64,000 nt of DNA from an uncultured Muribaculaceae bacterium (GTDB taxonomy: Bacteria > Bacteroidota > Bacteroidia > Bacteroidales > Muribaculaceae). The notes below the pieces were generated by a model. The model was not told where the DNA came from, did no database searches, and worked only from the letters and a program-made list of their open reading frames with translations. The stretch is taken from assembly GCA_910578395.1 (NCBI GenBank), contig CAJTPZ010000010.1:30538-94537 (forward strand), given 5' to 3'. Shown here one piece after another: positions 53,511 to 61,088 of this stretch (position 1 is its first letter; every line of letters begins with the position of its first letter). A program made the position numbers and the translations under genes.

Positions 53511-54404
53511 ATGATATATCCTGAATTACATTTCACCGGGCAAGTGTGGCGACCGCCTTACGAAGCCAATTCCCAGCTACTGCAACTGACCTCGGGCTGC
53601 ACATGGCACAGATGCAAGTTTTGCAGCCTCTATCATGGCACACCTTTCCGAATGTCGCCACTTTCAGAAGTTGAAGCTGACCTGAAAATGATCCGGCAAT
53701 GGCAACCACGCGCCCGCAGAGTCTATCTTACAGGTGCAAATCCATTCGCATTGAGTTACAACAAACTGATGGATGTTGCACTACTTTTGAGAAAGTATCT
53801 CCCGCACATGATATCATTCGGGATGTTCGCCCGTGTTACAGACATCTCTCTAAAATCTGTGGAGGAACTTAAAAATCTACACCACATGAAACTCGACAGC
53901 ATCAACATAGGTATCGAAACCGCTCACAACCCTACTTTGGAAAGAATGAACAAAGGCTATCATGCCTCCGATATTATTGAACAGCTGTCAAAATTTGATG
54001 AGGCAGAAATACGCTACAACGTATTCTACTTAAACGGTCTCGGAGGTAGAAATAATGGCGAGGCAAACGCTATAGCCACTGCCGATGTATTGAACAGGTT
54101 GCACCCCTGCATCATAAACATTGTGTCGCTGACCATATTCCCGGAATCGCAGTTATATAAGGAAGTGTTGGATGGAACATATATAGAGGAACCGGAGATC
54201 GAGCGTCTGATGGAAATGCGTACACTTATCGACAGATTAAACATCAAAGTCAACCTACTCGGCCACCATATTTCCAATACGGTGCCAATCACAGGAGCAT
54301 TGCCGGATGACAAAGCCGCAATACTTCGTGAATTAGACAAAGCGATAGCCAAATTCCCGGAAACGGAACTTAAAGCCTATCGAAACAGAATCCGGCATCT
54401 GTGA
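53511..54404 (+). CDS. Radical SAM protein with CX4CX2C cluster motif
   Basis: A 297-residue radical SAM enzyme. The cluster motif is Cys30-TWHR-Cys35-KF-Cys38, a CX4CX2C variant instead of the usual CX3CX2C, as in a group of COG1032-like proteins. VYLTGANPFALSYNKLM follows, then the SAM-barrel strands LDSINIGIETAHNPTLERMNKGY and IRYNVFYLNGLGG. There is no B12-binding domain. The substrate is unknown. Monocistronic with a strong terminator after it; divergent from the HxlR regulator. Confidence 0.82.
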   Translation: MIYPELHFTGQVWRPPYEANSQLLQLTSGCTWHRCKFCSLYHGTPFRMSPLSEVEADLKMIRQWQPRARRVYLTGANPFALSYNKLMDVALLLRKYLPHMISFGMFARVTDISLKSVEELKNLHHMKLDSINIGIETAHNPTLERMNKGYHASDIIEQLSKFDEAEIRYNVFYLNGLGGRNNGEANAIATADVLNRLHPCIINIVSLTIFPESQLYKEVLDGTYIEEPEIERLMEMRTLIDRLNIKVNLLGHHISNTVPITGALPDDKAAILRELDKAIAKFPETELKAYRNRIRHL

Positions 54405-54423
54405 AGACACCACTTCTGTTCTC

Positions 54424-54450
54424 AGCCTGCTCATTTTGAGCAGGCTTTTT
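54424..54450 (+). terminator. Rho-independent terminator of radical SAM gene
   Basis: AGCCTGCTCA / TGAGCAGGCT, perfect 10-base stem, TTT loop, followed by TTTT: a strong terminator 19 bases after the stop codon. Confidence 0.85.
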
Positions 54451-54484
54451 GTTCTATACTTATCCGAAAATACCATGAACCTAA

Positions 54485-54730
54485 CTAAAATTTATTATTG
54501 GAAGGTAGAGTTCCGATCTCTTCGTCAGAACAACCGCCGGACAAAGGTCTCCGTTTGAAGCCGCTATCTTCAGCTTTGGCAAGGTCCTGGCCTGGGGTAA
54601 ATATCCGAGGGTTGAAGTACCAGACGCATAGCAGTGCATTCATCACCAACCATATCTCTACCCGGCCATATTCAACAAGTATATTGTCAATCTCGATTAA
54701 ATTCGCCGCATCCGTACGTGAAGAGAGCAT
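54485..54730 (-). CDS. Doubtful 81-residue hypothetical protein
   Basis: In this 439-base gap two overlapping open frames of about 80 codons exist on opposite strands (54485-54730 minus, 54498-54734 plus). The minus one (IWLVMNALLCVWYFNPRIFTPGQ, ending LPSNNKF) looks slightly more protein-like, with one hydrophobic patch at residues 28-40. The gap has higher GC than its surroundings. No family is recognised; it may be a gene remnant. The rest of the gap, apart from the terminator, shows nothing. Confidence 0.25.
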   Translation of the reverse strand: MLSSRTDAANLIEIDNILVEYGRVEIWLVMNALLCVWYFNPRIFTPGQDLAKAEDSGFKRRPLSGGCSDEEIGTLPSNNKF

Positions 54731-54843
54731 TTAAGAGACTAAGTTTTATTTCTATAAAACTTGAGAACTTCATATTCTTTAGTAATTTTATTGCGGAACG
54801 GTGTCAATAACTGCCGAAACGGTTTAATTACCATAAAAGACTA

Positions 54844-55467
54844 ATGGAAAAACAACGAGCAAGAATAATCGGAATAGCTCGGCATCATCTCTCAACAGAC
54901 GGAGATGGGGTGACAACTCTTGTGGCTTTCCATGGTTGTCCGCTCTGTTGCAGATATTGCCTGAATCCACAATCAATTGATAATAGAGGCCGATTCAAGG
55001 AGTATTCGCCGAAATTACTTTATGACGAAGTACGGATTGATGAATTGTATTTCCTTGCCACAAACGGCGGCATCACTTTCGGTGGCGGAGAGCCTTGCCT
55101 GCGCCCGCAGTTTATCCGTGAGTTTCGTGAATTGTGCGGTCCGGCGTGGCAGCTAAACTTGGAAACATCGCTCAATGTGCCGACCGCCAACATCGAGGCG
55201 TTATTGCCGGTAGTCAATACCATGATTATCGACATCAAGGATATGAACCCCGACATTTACCGCGACTACACGGGGCGGAACAACACTCTTGTTCTCGACA
55301 ATCTCCTCCTTATAGCTGAAGCCGGGCGACAAAACGACTGCATCGCCCGCATACCACTGATACCCGAGCACAACACCGACGCTGAGCGAGAGATTAGCCG
55401 CAAAGCTCTTGAAGCTCTAGGCTTCAACCGATTCGATCTATTTACCTACCAAATTCGCAAACACTGA
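54844..55467 (+). CDS. Radical SAM activating enzyme-like protein (PflA type)
   Basis: A 207-residue radical SAM protein related to pyruvate formate-lyase activases but shorter (PflA ~246). The Fe-S motif is Cys32, Cys36, Cys39 in HGCPLCCRYCLNP, followed by GGITFGGGEP (SAM-binding GGE), LNLETSLNVP and NTMIIDIKDMN. The opening RHHLSTDGDGVTTLVAFHGCP is PflA-like, yet no glycyl-radical enzyme is nearby. Its partners are the two genes directly after it: the next one starts 2 bases after its stop. I infer that it modifies a product of this locus or acts on a protein elsewhere; the substrate is unknown. Confidence 0.85.
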   Translation: MEKQRARIIGIARHHLSTDGDGVTTLVAFHGCPLCCRYCLNPQSIDNRGRFKEYSPKLLYDEVRIDELYFLATNGGITFGGGEPCLRPQFIREFRELCGPAWQLNLETSLNVPTANIEALLPVVNTMIIDIKDMNPDIYRDYTGRNNTLVLDNLLLIAEAGRQNDCIARIPLIPEHNTDAEREISRKALEALGFNRFDLFTYQIRKH

Positions 55468-56860
55468 CTATGGCACGCAACATGAACATTATAAGACTAT
55501 TGATAGCGGTTGTCTTTTCGACGATTGCTGTTATTGCTTATGCGAATGGCGATCCTGTTGCAAAATTTTCATCGGTCAACCGTGTAGCCAATCCTGAGCC
55601 GTTATCTATTTCCGATATATATATTATCCATGAGAAAATTAATATAACCCATATCGACGGATACAACTGTTTTGATATCACATATACCTTCAGAAACAAG
55701 TCAGATAAGGATTTTCCGGAAATTCACTATGGTTTCCCGATAGACTATCTTGTTGCCGATGAGCTGGAAACATACCAGTTTACAGGCGATTATTACAGCG
55801 AAAGCATTGCCGAAGTCGGTTGGAATGAAAAACTTATTAAAGACATCACCTTTATGTTTAATGGAGAGGCACTTACGTTCCACTCCTCAAAAGAAAGCGT
55901 GAGAGAAGCCGGGTATATTGTAGAAACTTATGAAGATTACAATGACAGCATACCGGTCGATGCGGTCAATCGCCGCTGGTTTTACACCACATTTTCCATG
56001 AAGCCTAAAGCAGAAGCGAAACTGAATGTGCGTTATAAAGTGTATGCAAATTCCTCTGTCGGCATTTATACTGATAAGTATGATTTCTCTTATTTTGCAC
56101 GAAAAAAGGAAGATTCAAACGATATTTTCAACAATCTGCCATTTGCATACAGATATTTTGCCAATACGTTCGACATATTATACGACTTTACGCCTGCAAA
56201 ACATTTCGGAAACGGTGCTCCTTTTGTAATCGATGTGAACATCAACCTATCCAACCTCGAAAACCCTTGGATTATGGAAGCCGACGGATATTACTACTAT
56301 GTAAATCGTATAGAGCGCAATATCTATGTATCCGCACAAGATATTAAGCCTATAAACTTTACGGTAAATTTCAGATCTGACCGCTCGGAGAATAACATTC
56401 AGCGTTTGATTGACCAATTCAAAATATCCGAATCTGAATTTGAGACGTCCATGACAGCCGATACACTATGCATAGAATTTCACCGACCGGTTTTTGTTTC
56501 AGATTTGGTTTGCGATATTGACACATCTGTAATCAGCAAAATACATTCACTCATAGAATATGCTGACGGCAACGCAAAACGATATGAATATACCATACAT
56601 GATATTAGTGAGTATTCTAAATCAGATAATCGAATCAGGTCGCCGATTCTACTCACAATCACCGACTTGTATCAGAACGGAATCACATGGAGCGAGGACT
56701 GTATAGATTTCGTGCCTCAAATAGAAGGTTTTGATAAGGATAGTTTCAAGATTAAACGAATTAAACTCGTCTTTGATACAGATTCTACACAGATACCTTT
56801 ATGTAAAAAAGTAAATATTCTTGATACCCGATTTTAATAGCACAGATTGACTATGGCACG
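55465..56860. repeat. 13-base direct repeat at the two gene starts flanking a 1.38-kb segment
   Basis: TGACTATGGCACG occurs at 55465-55477 and again at 56848-56860, each covering an upstream stop-like TGA and the next gene's ATGGCACG. The copies start 1,383 bases apart and bracket the DUF-type gene. Confidence 0.6.
55470..56837 (+). CDS. Exported beta-rich protein of unknown function
   Basis: A 455-residue protein with a signal peptide (hydrophobic residues 7-25, ending AYANG); Met5 (55482) may be the real start. It contains YNCFDITYTFRNKSDKDFPEIHYGFPIDYLVADE and later WFYTTFSMKPKAEAKLNVRYKVYANSS, a pattern like DUF4424-type secreted proteins, with an NADase-type or F5/8-like beta-domain possible at the C-terminus (FKIKRIKLVFDTDSTQIP). 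I do not recognise a confirmed family. Periplasmic or surface location is expected. It is AT-richer than the radical SAM gene before it and is bracketed by a 13-base direct repeat, a sign of possible insertion. Confidence 0.7.
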   Translation: MARNMNIIRLLIAVVFSTIAVIAYANGDPVAKFSSVNRVANPEPLSISDIYIIHEKINITHIDGYNCFDITYTFRNKSDKDFPEIHYGFPIDYLVADELETYQFTGDYYSESIAEVGWNEKLIKDITFMFNGEALTFHSSKESVREAGYIVETYEDYNDSIPVDAVNRRWFYTTFSMKPKAEAKLNVRYKVYANSSVGIYTDKYDFSYFARKKEDSNDIFNNLPFAYRYFANTFDILYDFTPAKHFGNGAPFVIDVNINLSNLENPWIMEADGYYYYVNRIERNIYVSAQDIKPINFTVNFRSDRSENNIQRLIDQFKISESEFETSMTADTLCIEFHRPVFVSDLVCDIDTSVISKIHSLIEYADGNAKRYEYTIHDISEYSKSDNRIRSPILLTITDLYQNGITWSEDCIDFVPQIEGFDKDSFKIKRIKLVFDTDSTQIPLCKKVNILDTRF

Positions 56861-57791
56861 AGGAAAGCAGACCTGCAAGATACTGAAAGAGATACGTCGG
56901 CAGATTGCAGAAGCCAACGGCATCGAGTTCATAACATCGGAATGTGGCTACAAAGGAGATTGCCTCGGCACATGCCCCAAATGCGAGGCAGAAGTGCGCT
57001 ACTTGGAGCAGCAGCTCCGCGCCCGCTCCCTCGCCGGTAAAGCCGTAGCCATTGCCGGAATCTCAGCGGCTTCCATCGCCATGCTCATGCCTATGACTTC
57101 GCAGGCTCAGACCGTGCAAGAACCGCAGAGCCTTTTGAAAGGTAGCGCCCCTGTTTTAGCTGATACAATAACAGTTAGAGGTATTGTACTGAGCGGGGAT
57201 ACGTTGCCCAACGGTACTATTTCAAAAGAGCCACTGATTGGTGCGACAATTAATAATAATCGTACGGCTTTAGGAGCTATTACTAATTTAAACGGTGAAT
57301 TTAACCTTCCGGCTTGTATCGGAGATACATTAGAAGTAGGATATGTCGGTTACGAATCACAGACCATTGTCGTAACCAAGGATATGAAAAATGTTGAAAC
57401 TACACTTGTACCTTCGCAAGCATTATTGGACGATGTTGTAATTGGGCTAATGCCTTATACAAAGCAAAAGGAAAATCACTATCTTGATCTTAATATTATT
57501 GATGAAAAAGGTAACCTAATTGAACGAGAAAGCCTATATATAAGTGTTGTCAGAGTTGATGAGGATAACGAAGAATACACGGATTATTTATATCATGAAT
57601 ACGTTGACGAGCAACACCCATGTCGGATTTATTGGGATACCTGCTATGAGTTACAAGATGGAGATAACAAGCCGTTAAAAGAGGCGACACTCCGCATAGA
57701 GGCCGAGGGCTACGGCGCCCCCATAACAATCAAGGTAAAGTATCCCAAACACAATGCCAAGAAAACCATCAAATTCCGCCACAAGAGCTAA
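56853..57791 (+). CDS. Cys-rich leader module plus CarboxypepD_reg domain protein
   Basis: A 312-residue protein (start ATG 56853; a TTG 6 bases earlier is not needed). Residues 1-60 form a charged module with Cys8 and then Cys31-x5-Cys37-x3-Cys41-x2-Cys44 in ECGYKGDCLGTCPKCEAEVR, looking like a metal or Fe-S site. A hydrophobic stretch (about 62-83) ending SQAQ resembles a signal peptide with an unusually long n-region, after which a CarboxypepD_reg beta-sandwich follows (LIGATINNNRTALGAITNLNGEFNLP) and a conserved-looking basic tail. Base composition changes: GC-rich ends, AT-rich middle. Third gene of the radical SAM operon. I know this Cys-module only from uncharacterised Bacteroidetes proteins. 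Confidence 0.75.
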   Translation: MARGKQTCKILKEIRRQIAEANGIEFITSECGYKGDCLGTCPKCEAEVRYLEQQLRARSLAGKAVAIAGISAASIAMLMPMTSQAQTVQEPQSLLKGSAPVLADTITVRGIVLSGDTLPNGTISKEPLIGATINNNRTALGAITNLNGEFNLPACIGDTLEVGYVGYESQTIVVTKDMKNVETTLVPSQALLDDVVIGLMPYTKQKENHYLDLNIIDEKGNLIERESLYISVVRVDEDNEEYTDYLYHEYVDEQHPCRIYWDTCYELQDGDNKPLKEATLRIEAEGYGAPITIKVKYPKHNAKKTIKFRHKS

Positions 57792-57870
57792 CGGATTGAT
57801 AATAAAATTAACAACAATAGATTTTTCATTATAAACAATATTCTTTATGGTGAACTTGACAAACTATCTA

Positions 57871-58551
57871 CTATAGACCAACCGACAAAATATATCCTTT
57901 TTTCTTAATGGAAGTAATTATAATGGAAGGATCAGTAAGCAATCGGCGGATATATGTGATCTGCACGTTAAGTGCGAGTGAATTGGAATAGCTTGCGTCA
58001 CCCCATATTTTATCAAGTATCGTGTCACGTTCAACAGGTTTGCCGATATTTTCAGCGAGCATCTGGAGGATTTCGGTCTGGCGCACCGATAGCGAATGGA
58101 TCTCGCCTTTGTATGTAAGAGATGACAGATTTGGCCGGAAAACGGTATTGCCCAACTGGTATTCAACATCCTGATTTACGGTCATACTCTCGAACCTTTC
58201 GTTGATTTTAGCAATAAGTTCTTCGGGATAAAACGGTTTTGGAATATAGTCATTTCCTTTTAGAGAAAAACCATGTAAACGGTCAACCTTGTCAGTTCGG
58301 TCAGTCAGGAAAAAAATTATAACTCTCTTATCGTTCTGCCGGATAATCCTCGCCATCTCAAATCCGTCAAGTTCAGGCATATTTATATCAAGCAGGATCA
58401 AGTCAGGATGAGTTTCCCTATAAATTTCCAATCCAACCTTACCGTTGTTGGCATAGATTAATTCATATCCTTCCGTCTCGACAAAGCGCTTGAGAAGCAT
58501 CGAGTTTTTGAGGTCGTCATCTACTAAAAGTATTTTAATAGCTTTCATCAT
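57871..58551 (-). CDS. OmpR/PhoB-family response regulator
   Basis: A 226-residue response regulator. The receiver domain has LLVDDD (acidic pocket Asp11-13) and phosphoacceptor Asp55 in LILLDINMPELDG, with FFLTDR and Lys in IPKPF. The winged-helix OmpR/PhoB effector follows (LSVRQTEILQMLAENIGKPVERDTILDKIWGD, VQITYIRRLL, KKKGYIL). I place the start at the ATG at 58551, which overlaps the kinase stop by ATGA. It presumably binds the 11-base-phased TAAT repeats at 60103-60145. Confidence 0.93.
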   Translation of the reverse strand: MMKAIKILLVDDDLKNSMLLKRFVETEGYELIYANNGKVGLEIYRETHPDLILLDINMPELDGFEMARIIRQNDKRVIIFFLTDRTDKVDRLHGFSLKGNDYIPKPFYPEELIAKINERFESMTVNQDVEYQLGNTVFRPNLSSLTYKGEIHSLSVRQTEILQMLAENIGKPVERDTILDKIWGDASYSNSLALNVQITYIRRLLTDPSIIITSIKKKGYILSVGL

Positions 58552-60041
58552 TGCGGTAATCTTATTGTGAGACAAGAACCTTCGCCTTCCGAACTCTCAA
58601 CTGATACATCTCCCCCATGCGCATCAATCAACAATTTCACATACGCAAGCCCAAGACCTATTCCGGGTTGTTCGCCGGTCGATGCCTTTCCGCGATAGAA
58701 CCGCTTGAATATATGTTTCAAATCGGCAGAAGGTATGCCGTTGCCGCTATCGCGGATTTTAAGTTCAACGAATCCCTCATCTTCGCTTGCATCAGCATTG
58801 ATTTTCACCTCCGGTCCTGAATATTTGACGGCATTCTCCACAAGGTTAATCAGTATATTGTATAGATGTGAACGGTCAACGGATACAATCACGTCTGATG
58901 CAATATCATTGCTTAGTATGACTGTCTTTCCGGATGGTCGTGTGGTAGCTGCATCCACAGTGTCAAACAAATCACGAAGATTGACAATCCCGATATTGAG
59001 GGGAATCTGCTCTACGTTGTTGAATGTTATGTCGCGGAGTTTGGAAAAATAGGCTGCAAGGTTGTCGAGCGCATTGCGAGTCTCTGTCAAAAGTTCCTTT
59101 TTAACAGCATTATCTTCTATCATCCGTTCATTATCAAGCCCCGACACGCACATTTTTAATGTAGAGATCGGTCGCTTTAGTTCGTGAATCATAGTAGTGA
59201 TAAAGCCATTGCGCAATTTATCGAGACGAGATAGCTTCAACACTGTCGAAATCTGCAACACAAGGCATACAACAAGCAGACATGACACTGACAGAGCGAC
59301 AAATAGCGTCTGCCACATACCGGGGAGCACTTCAAAGTGGTTGACCGGACTTACGATGCTGACAGTCTTCCCTTGCAGCTGAGAGTAAGGAATGGTCATA
59401 GAAACGTCCGGAGCAACAACAGATGTATGATAACACACTGCCGTTTCCCACACCATGCTGTCGGCTTTTGACAGATTTATCCGCGCCTTGATTCCGGCTT
59501 TAGTCAATATAGAATCAATGCCTTCGACAGTAAAAGGACATTTCCGTTCGACCTGTACATTATTTGTTGCACGCCACGCCTCATTTTCATCTTTGGCTCC
59601 GGATGCATCAAATACCATTGAATCTACAGGTGTCGCCATTTGAATCTCTGCAAGATCCATAGCTCGGGTTCTCTGTTCGTCGGTAAGCGGTGTCCCCGGC
59701 TCCAGCCCAAGAAGCTCATGAGCCGAAAAAAGATAAGTGTAAATTCTGGAAGTACGCTTTGTCCGGACTGTATCACCATAATGTTGCTGCAATGAGAACG
59801 AAGGAACATAGAAAGCATTGAAATCTTTTTCATTCCTGAAAGAATCGGCCCGGATATCGGAACTGACAGCGCGGATTGCATTATAATCATCAACACACAT
59901 CGCAATCCTTTCACTCAAATTACGTTCATACTCCCTGAGTGAAAATTCATAACGTCCGTAGAGCCAATATATTTGCATTCCGAGGAACGCGAATATGGCA
60001 CTTATGGTGATTATGTATAATGTCTTTATCCGTTTTTCCAT
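58548..60041 (-). CDS. Sensor histidine kinase
   Basis: A 497-residue two-transmembrane histidine kinase: TM1 residues 8-28, a periplasmic sensor of about 210 residues (29-240), TM2 about 242-265. The H-box is MIHELKRPISTLKM with phosphoacceptor His286. The ATPase domain has N-box LVENAVKYS, G1 IRDSGNGIPSADL and G2 GIGLGLAYVK. The -7 box TAACTTTG is only 4 bases from the ATG, so it may be translated leaderless. It is cotranscribed with the response regulator and divergent from the GLPGLI operon, the probable target. Confidence 0.93.
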   Translation of the reverse strand: MEKRIKTLYIITISAIFAFLGMQIYWLYGRYEFSLREYERNLSERIAMCVDDYNAIRAVSSDIRADSFRNEKDFNAFYVPSFSLQQHYGDTVRTKRTSRIYTYLFSAHELLGLEPGTPLTDEQRTRAMDLAEIQMATPVDSMVFDASGAKDENEAWRATNNVQVERKCPFTVEGIDSILTKAGIKARINLSKADSMVWETAVCYHTSVVAPDVSMTIPYSQLQGKTVSIVSPVNHFEVLPGMWQTLFVALSVSCLLVVCLVLQISTVLKLSRLDKLRNGFITTMIHELKRPISTLKMCVSGLDNERMIEDNAVKKELLTETRNALDNLAAYFSKLRDITFNNVEQIPLNIGIVNLRDLFDTVDAATTRPSGKTVILSNDIASDVIVSVDRSHLYNILINLVENAVKYSGPEVKINADASEDEGFVELKIRDSGNGIPSADLKHIFKRFYRGKASTGEQPGIGLGLAYVKLLIDAHGGDVSVESSEGEGSCLTIRLPQ

Positions 60042-60045
60042 GCTG

Positions 60046-60053
60046 CAAAGTTA
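60046..60053 (-). promoter_or_regulatory. -7 box of the histidine kinase operon
   Basis: Minus-strand TAACTTTG, ending 4 bases before the kinase ATG; identical in sequence to the divergent GLPGLI box. No -33 element at standard spacing, consistent with activation by a regulator. Confidence 0.5.
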
Positions 60054-60102
60054 AGAAATACATATCAGCCATAGAGCCTGCGATTCAAGCTATTCCTATG
60101 CC

Positions 60103-60145
60103 AGTAATAATTTAGTAATAATTACATAATGTTTGAGTAATGATT
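60103..60145 (+). promoter_or_regulatory. Tandem 11-base-phased direct repeats, candidate response-regulator binding site
   Basis: AGTAATAATT at 60103 and 60114, the weaker CATAATGTTT at 60125, and AGTAATGATT at 60136. The TAAT core falls at 60105, 60116, 60127 and 60138, an exact 11-base period. The array ends about 42 bases before the predicted GLPGLI transcript start, just where an OmpR/PhoB-type activator would touch RNA polymerase. Confidence 0.7.
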
Positions 60146-60173
60146 ATTTTCAGTATGAGGATAGATAGCAACA

Positions 60174-60181
60174 TAACTTTG
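60174..60181 (+). promoter_or_regulatory. -7 box of GLPGLI-barrel operon
   Basis: TAACTTTG, predicted transcript start near 60187. This puts the ATG at 60186 at or before the start site and favours the ATG at 60207. Confidence 0.5.
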
Positions 60182-60206
60182 AATCATGGAACAAAACTCA
60201 AACGAT

Positions 60207-61088
60207 ATGAAGAAAACATTTTCGATCCTCGCCCTCATTGTCATTACTGCATCCATCGTCTCCGGAAAAGTGGTTCGCCATAAGCTCGGCATCTTCCAGT
60301 CATCGGTACCCGAAACCGAAACCCTCGCCCAGGAGAATATGGAGTTTGTCTACGAATTCCGTTGCTGCGTTGACACCACCGGCTCTTTGGATGATAATTA
60401 CGAAAGCGACAACATGCTGCTGCAGATTGGTCCGGACGGGCTATCCAAATTCTCCAGCTACAAGAATCTCACCGTAGATTCCATAATTATGCGTTCAAGT
60501 CAGGAACAGATTGCAAATGCTGCGATGGAGGGAAAGCTAAGCAATGGAGAATTCATGACCATCTACAAAAACTTACAAACACAGAAACTAACACACACGG
60601 AGAAAATATGCCAGGACTGGTTCCGCTACGACGAAGAGATGCCGTCGTTTGACTGGGAATTAACTGACTCTGTCACCAACGTGCTTGACTACAAATGTCA
60701 GAGTGCCAGATGCAGATTCCGTGGACGTGAATGGACTGTATTCTATACCGAGGACATTCCTCTTGCCGACGGACCGTGGAAACTGCACGGTCTACCGGGA
60801 CTTATAATGAAAGCCTCCGACGAAAAAGGGCATTACACCTTTGAATGTATCGGGATCAAGTCAAAAGCAGACCGCCCCATCACAATCTACAAGGTCCCTT
60901 TCAATAATGTGAAACGTAGAGATTATTATGATACCAGACATCGCTATGAAGTGAATCCATACGCTTATTTTGAGGCGACTACAGGCGGACATGTCACTGT
61001 CACAGATGAAGCGGGCAATCCACTGCCCGGTGTCCACGACCCCATTGAACTTTCCTACGACTATCTCGAGCTTGACTGGAAAAAATGA
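60207..61088 (+). CDS. GLPGLI family protein
   Basis: A 293-residue exported protein with a signal peptide MKKTFSILALIVITASIVSG. The name-giving motif is present as GPWKLHGLPGLIMKASDEKGHYTFE, along with WTVFYTEDIPLADG. The family (TIGR01200-type) has unknown function and is typically paired with an outer-membrane barrel. An earlier ATG at 60186 would add seven residues before the signal peptide and is disfavoured by the promoter position. The stop overlaps the barrel gene by ATGA. Confidence 0.88.
   Translation: MKKTFSILALIVITASIVSGKVVRHKLGIFQSSVPETETLAQENMEFVYEFRCCVDTTGSLDDNYESDNMLLQIGPDGLSKFSSYKNLTVDSIIMRSSQEQIANAAMEGKLSNGEFMTIYKNLQTQKLTHTEKICQDWFRYDEEMPSFDWELTDSVTNVLDYKCQSARCRFRGREWTVFYTEDIPLADGPWKLHGLPGLIMKASDEKGHYTFECIGIKSKADRPITIYKVPFNNVKRRDYYDTRHRYEVNPYAYFEATTGGHVTVTDEAGNPLPGVHDPIELSYDYLELDWKK

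Noticed and set aside
54498..54734. 78-codon plus-strand frame overlapping the minus frame at 54485-54730
   Set aside because: Serine/proline-rich composition typical of a shadow frame; no start context.
60186..60206. Earlier ATG of the GLPGLI gene
   Set aside because: It lies at or before the predicted transcript start and precedes a complete signal peptide.
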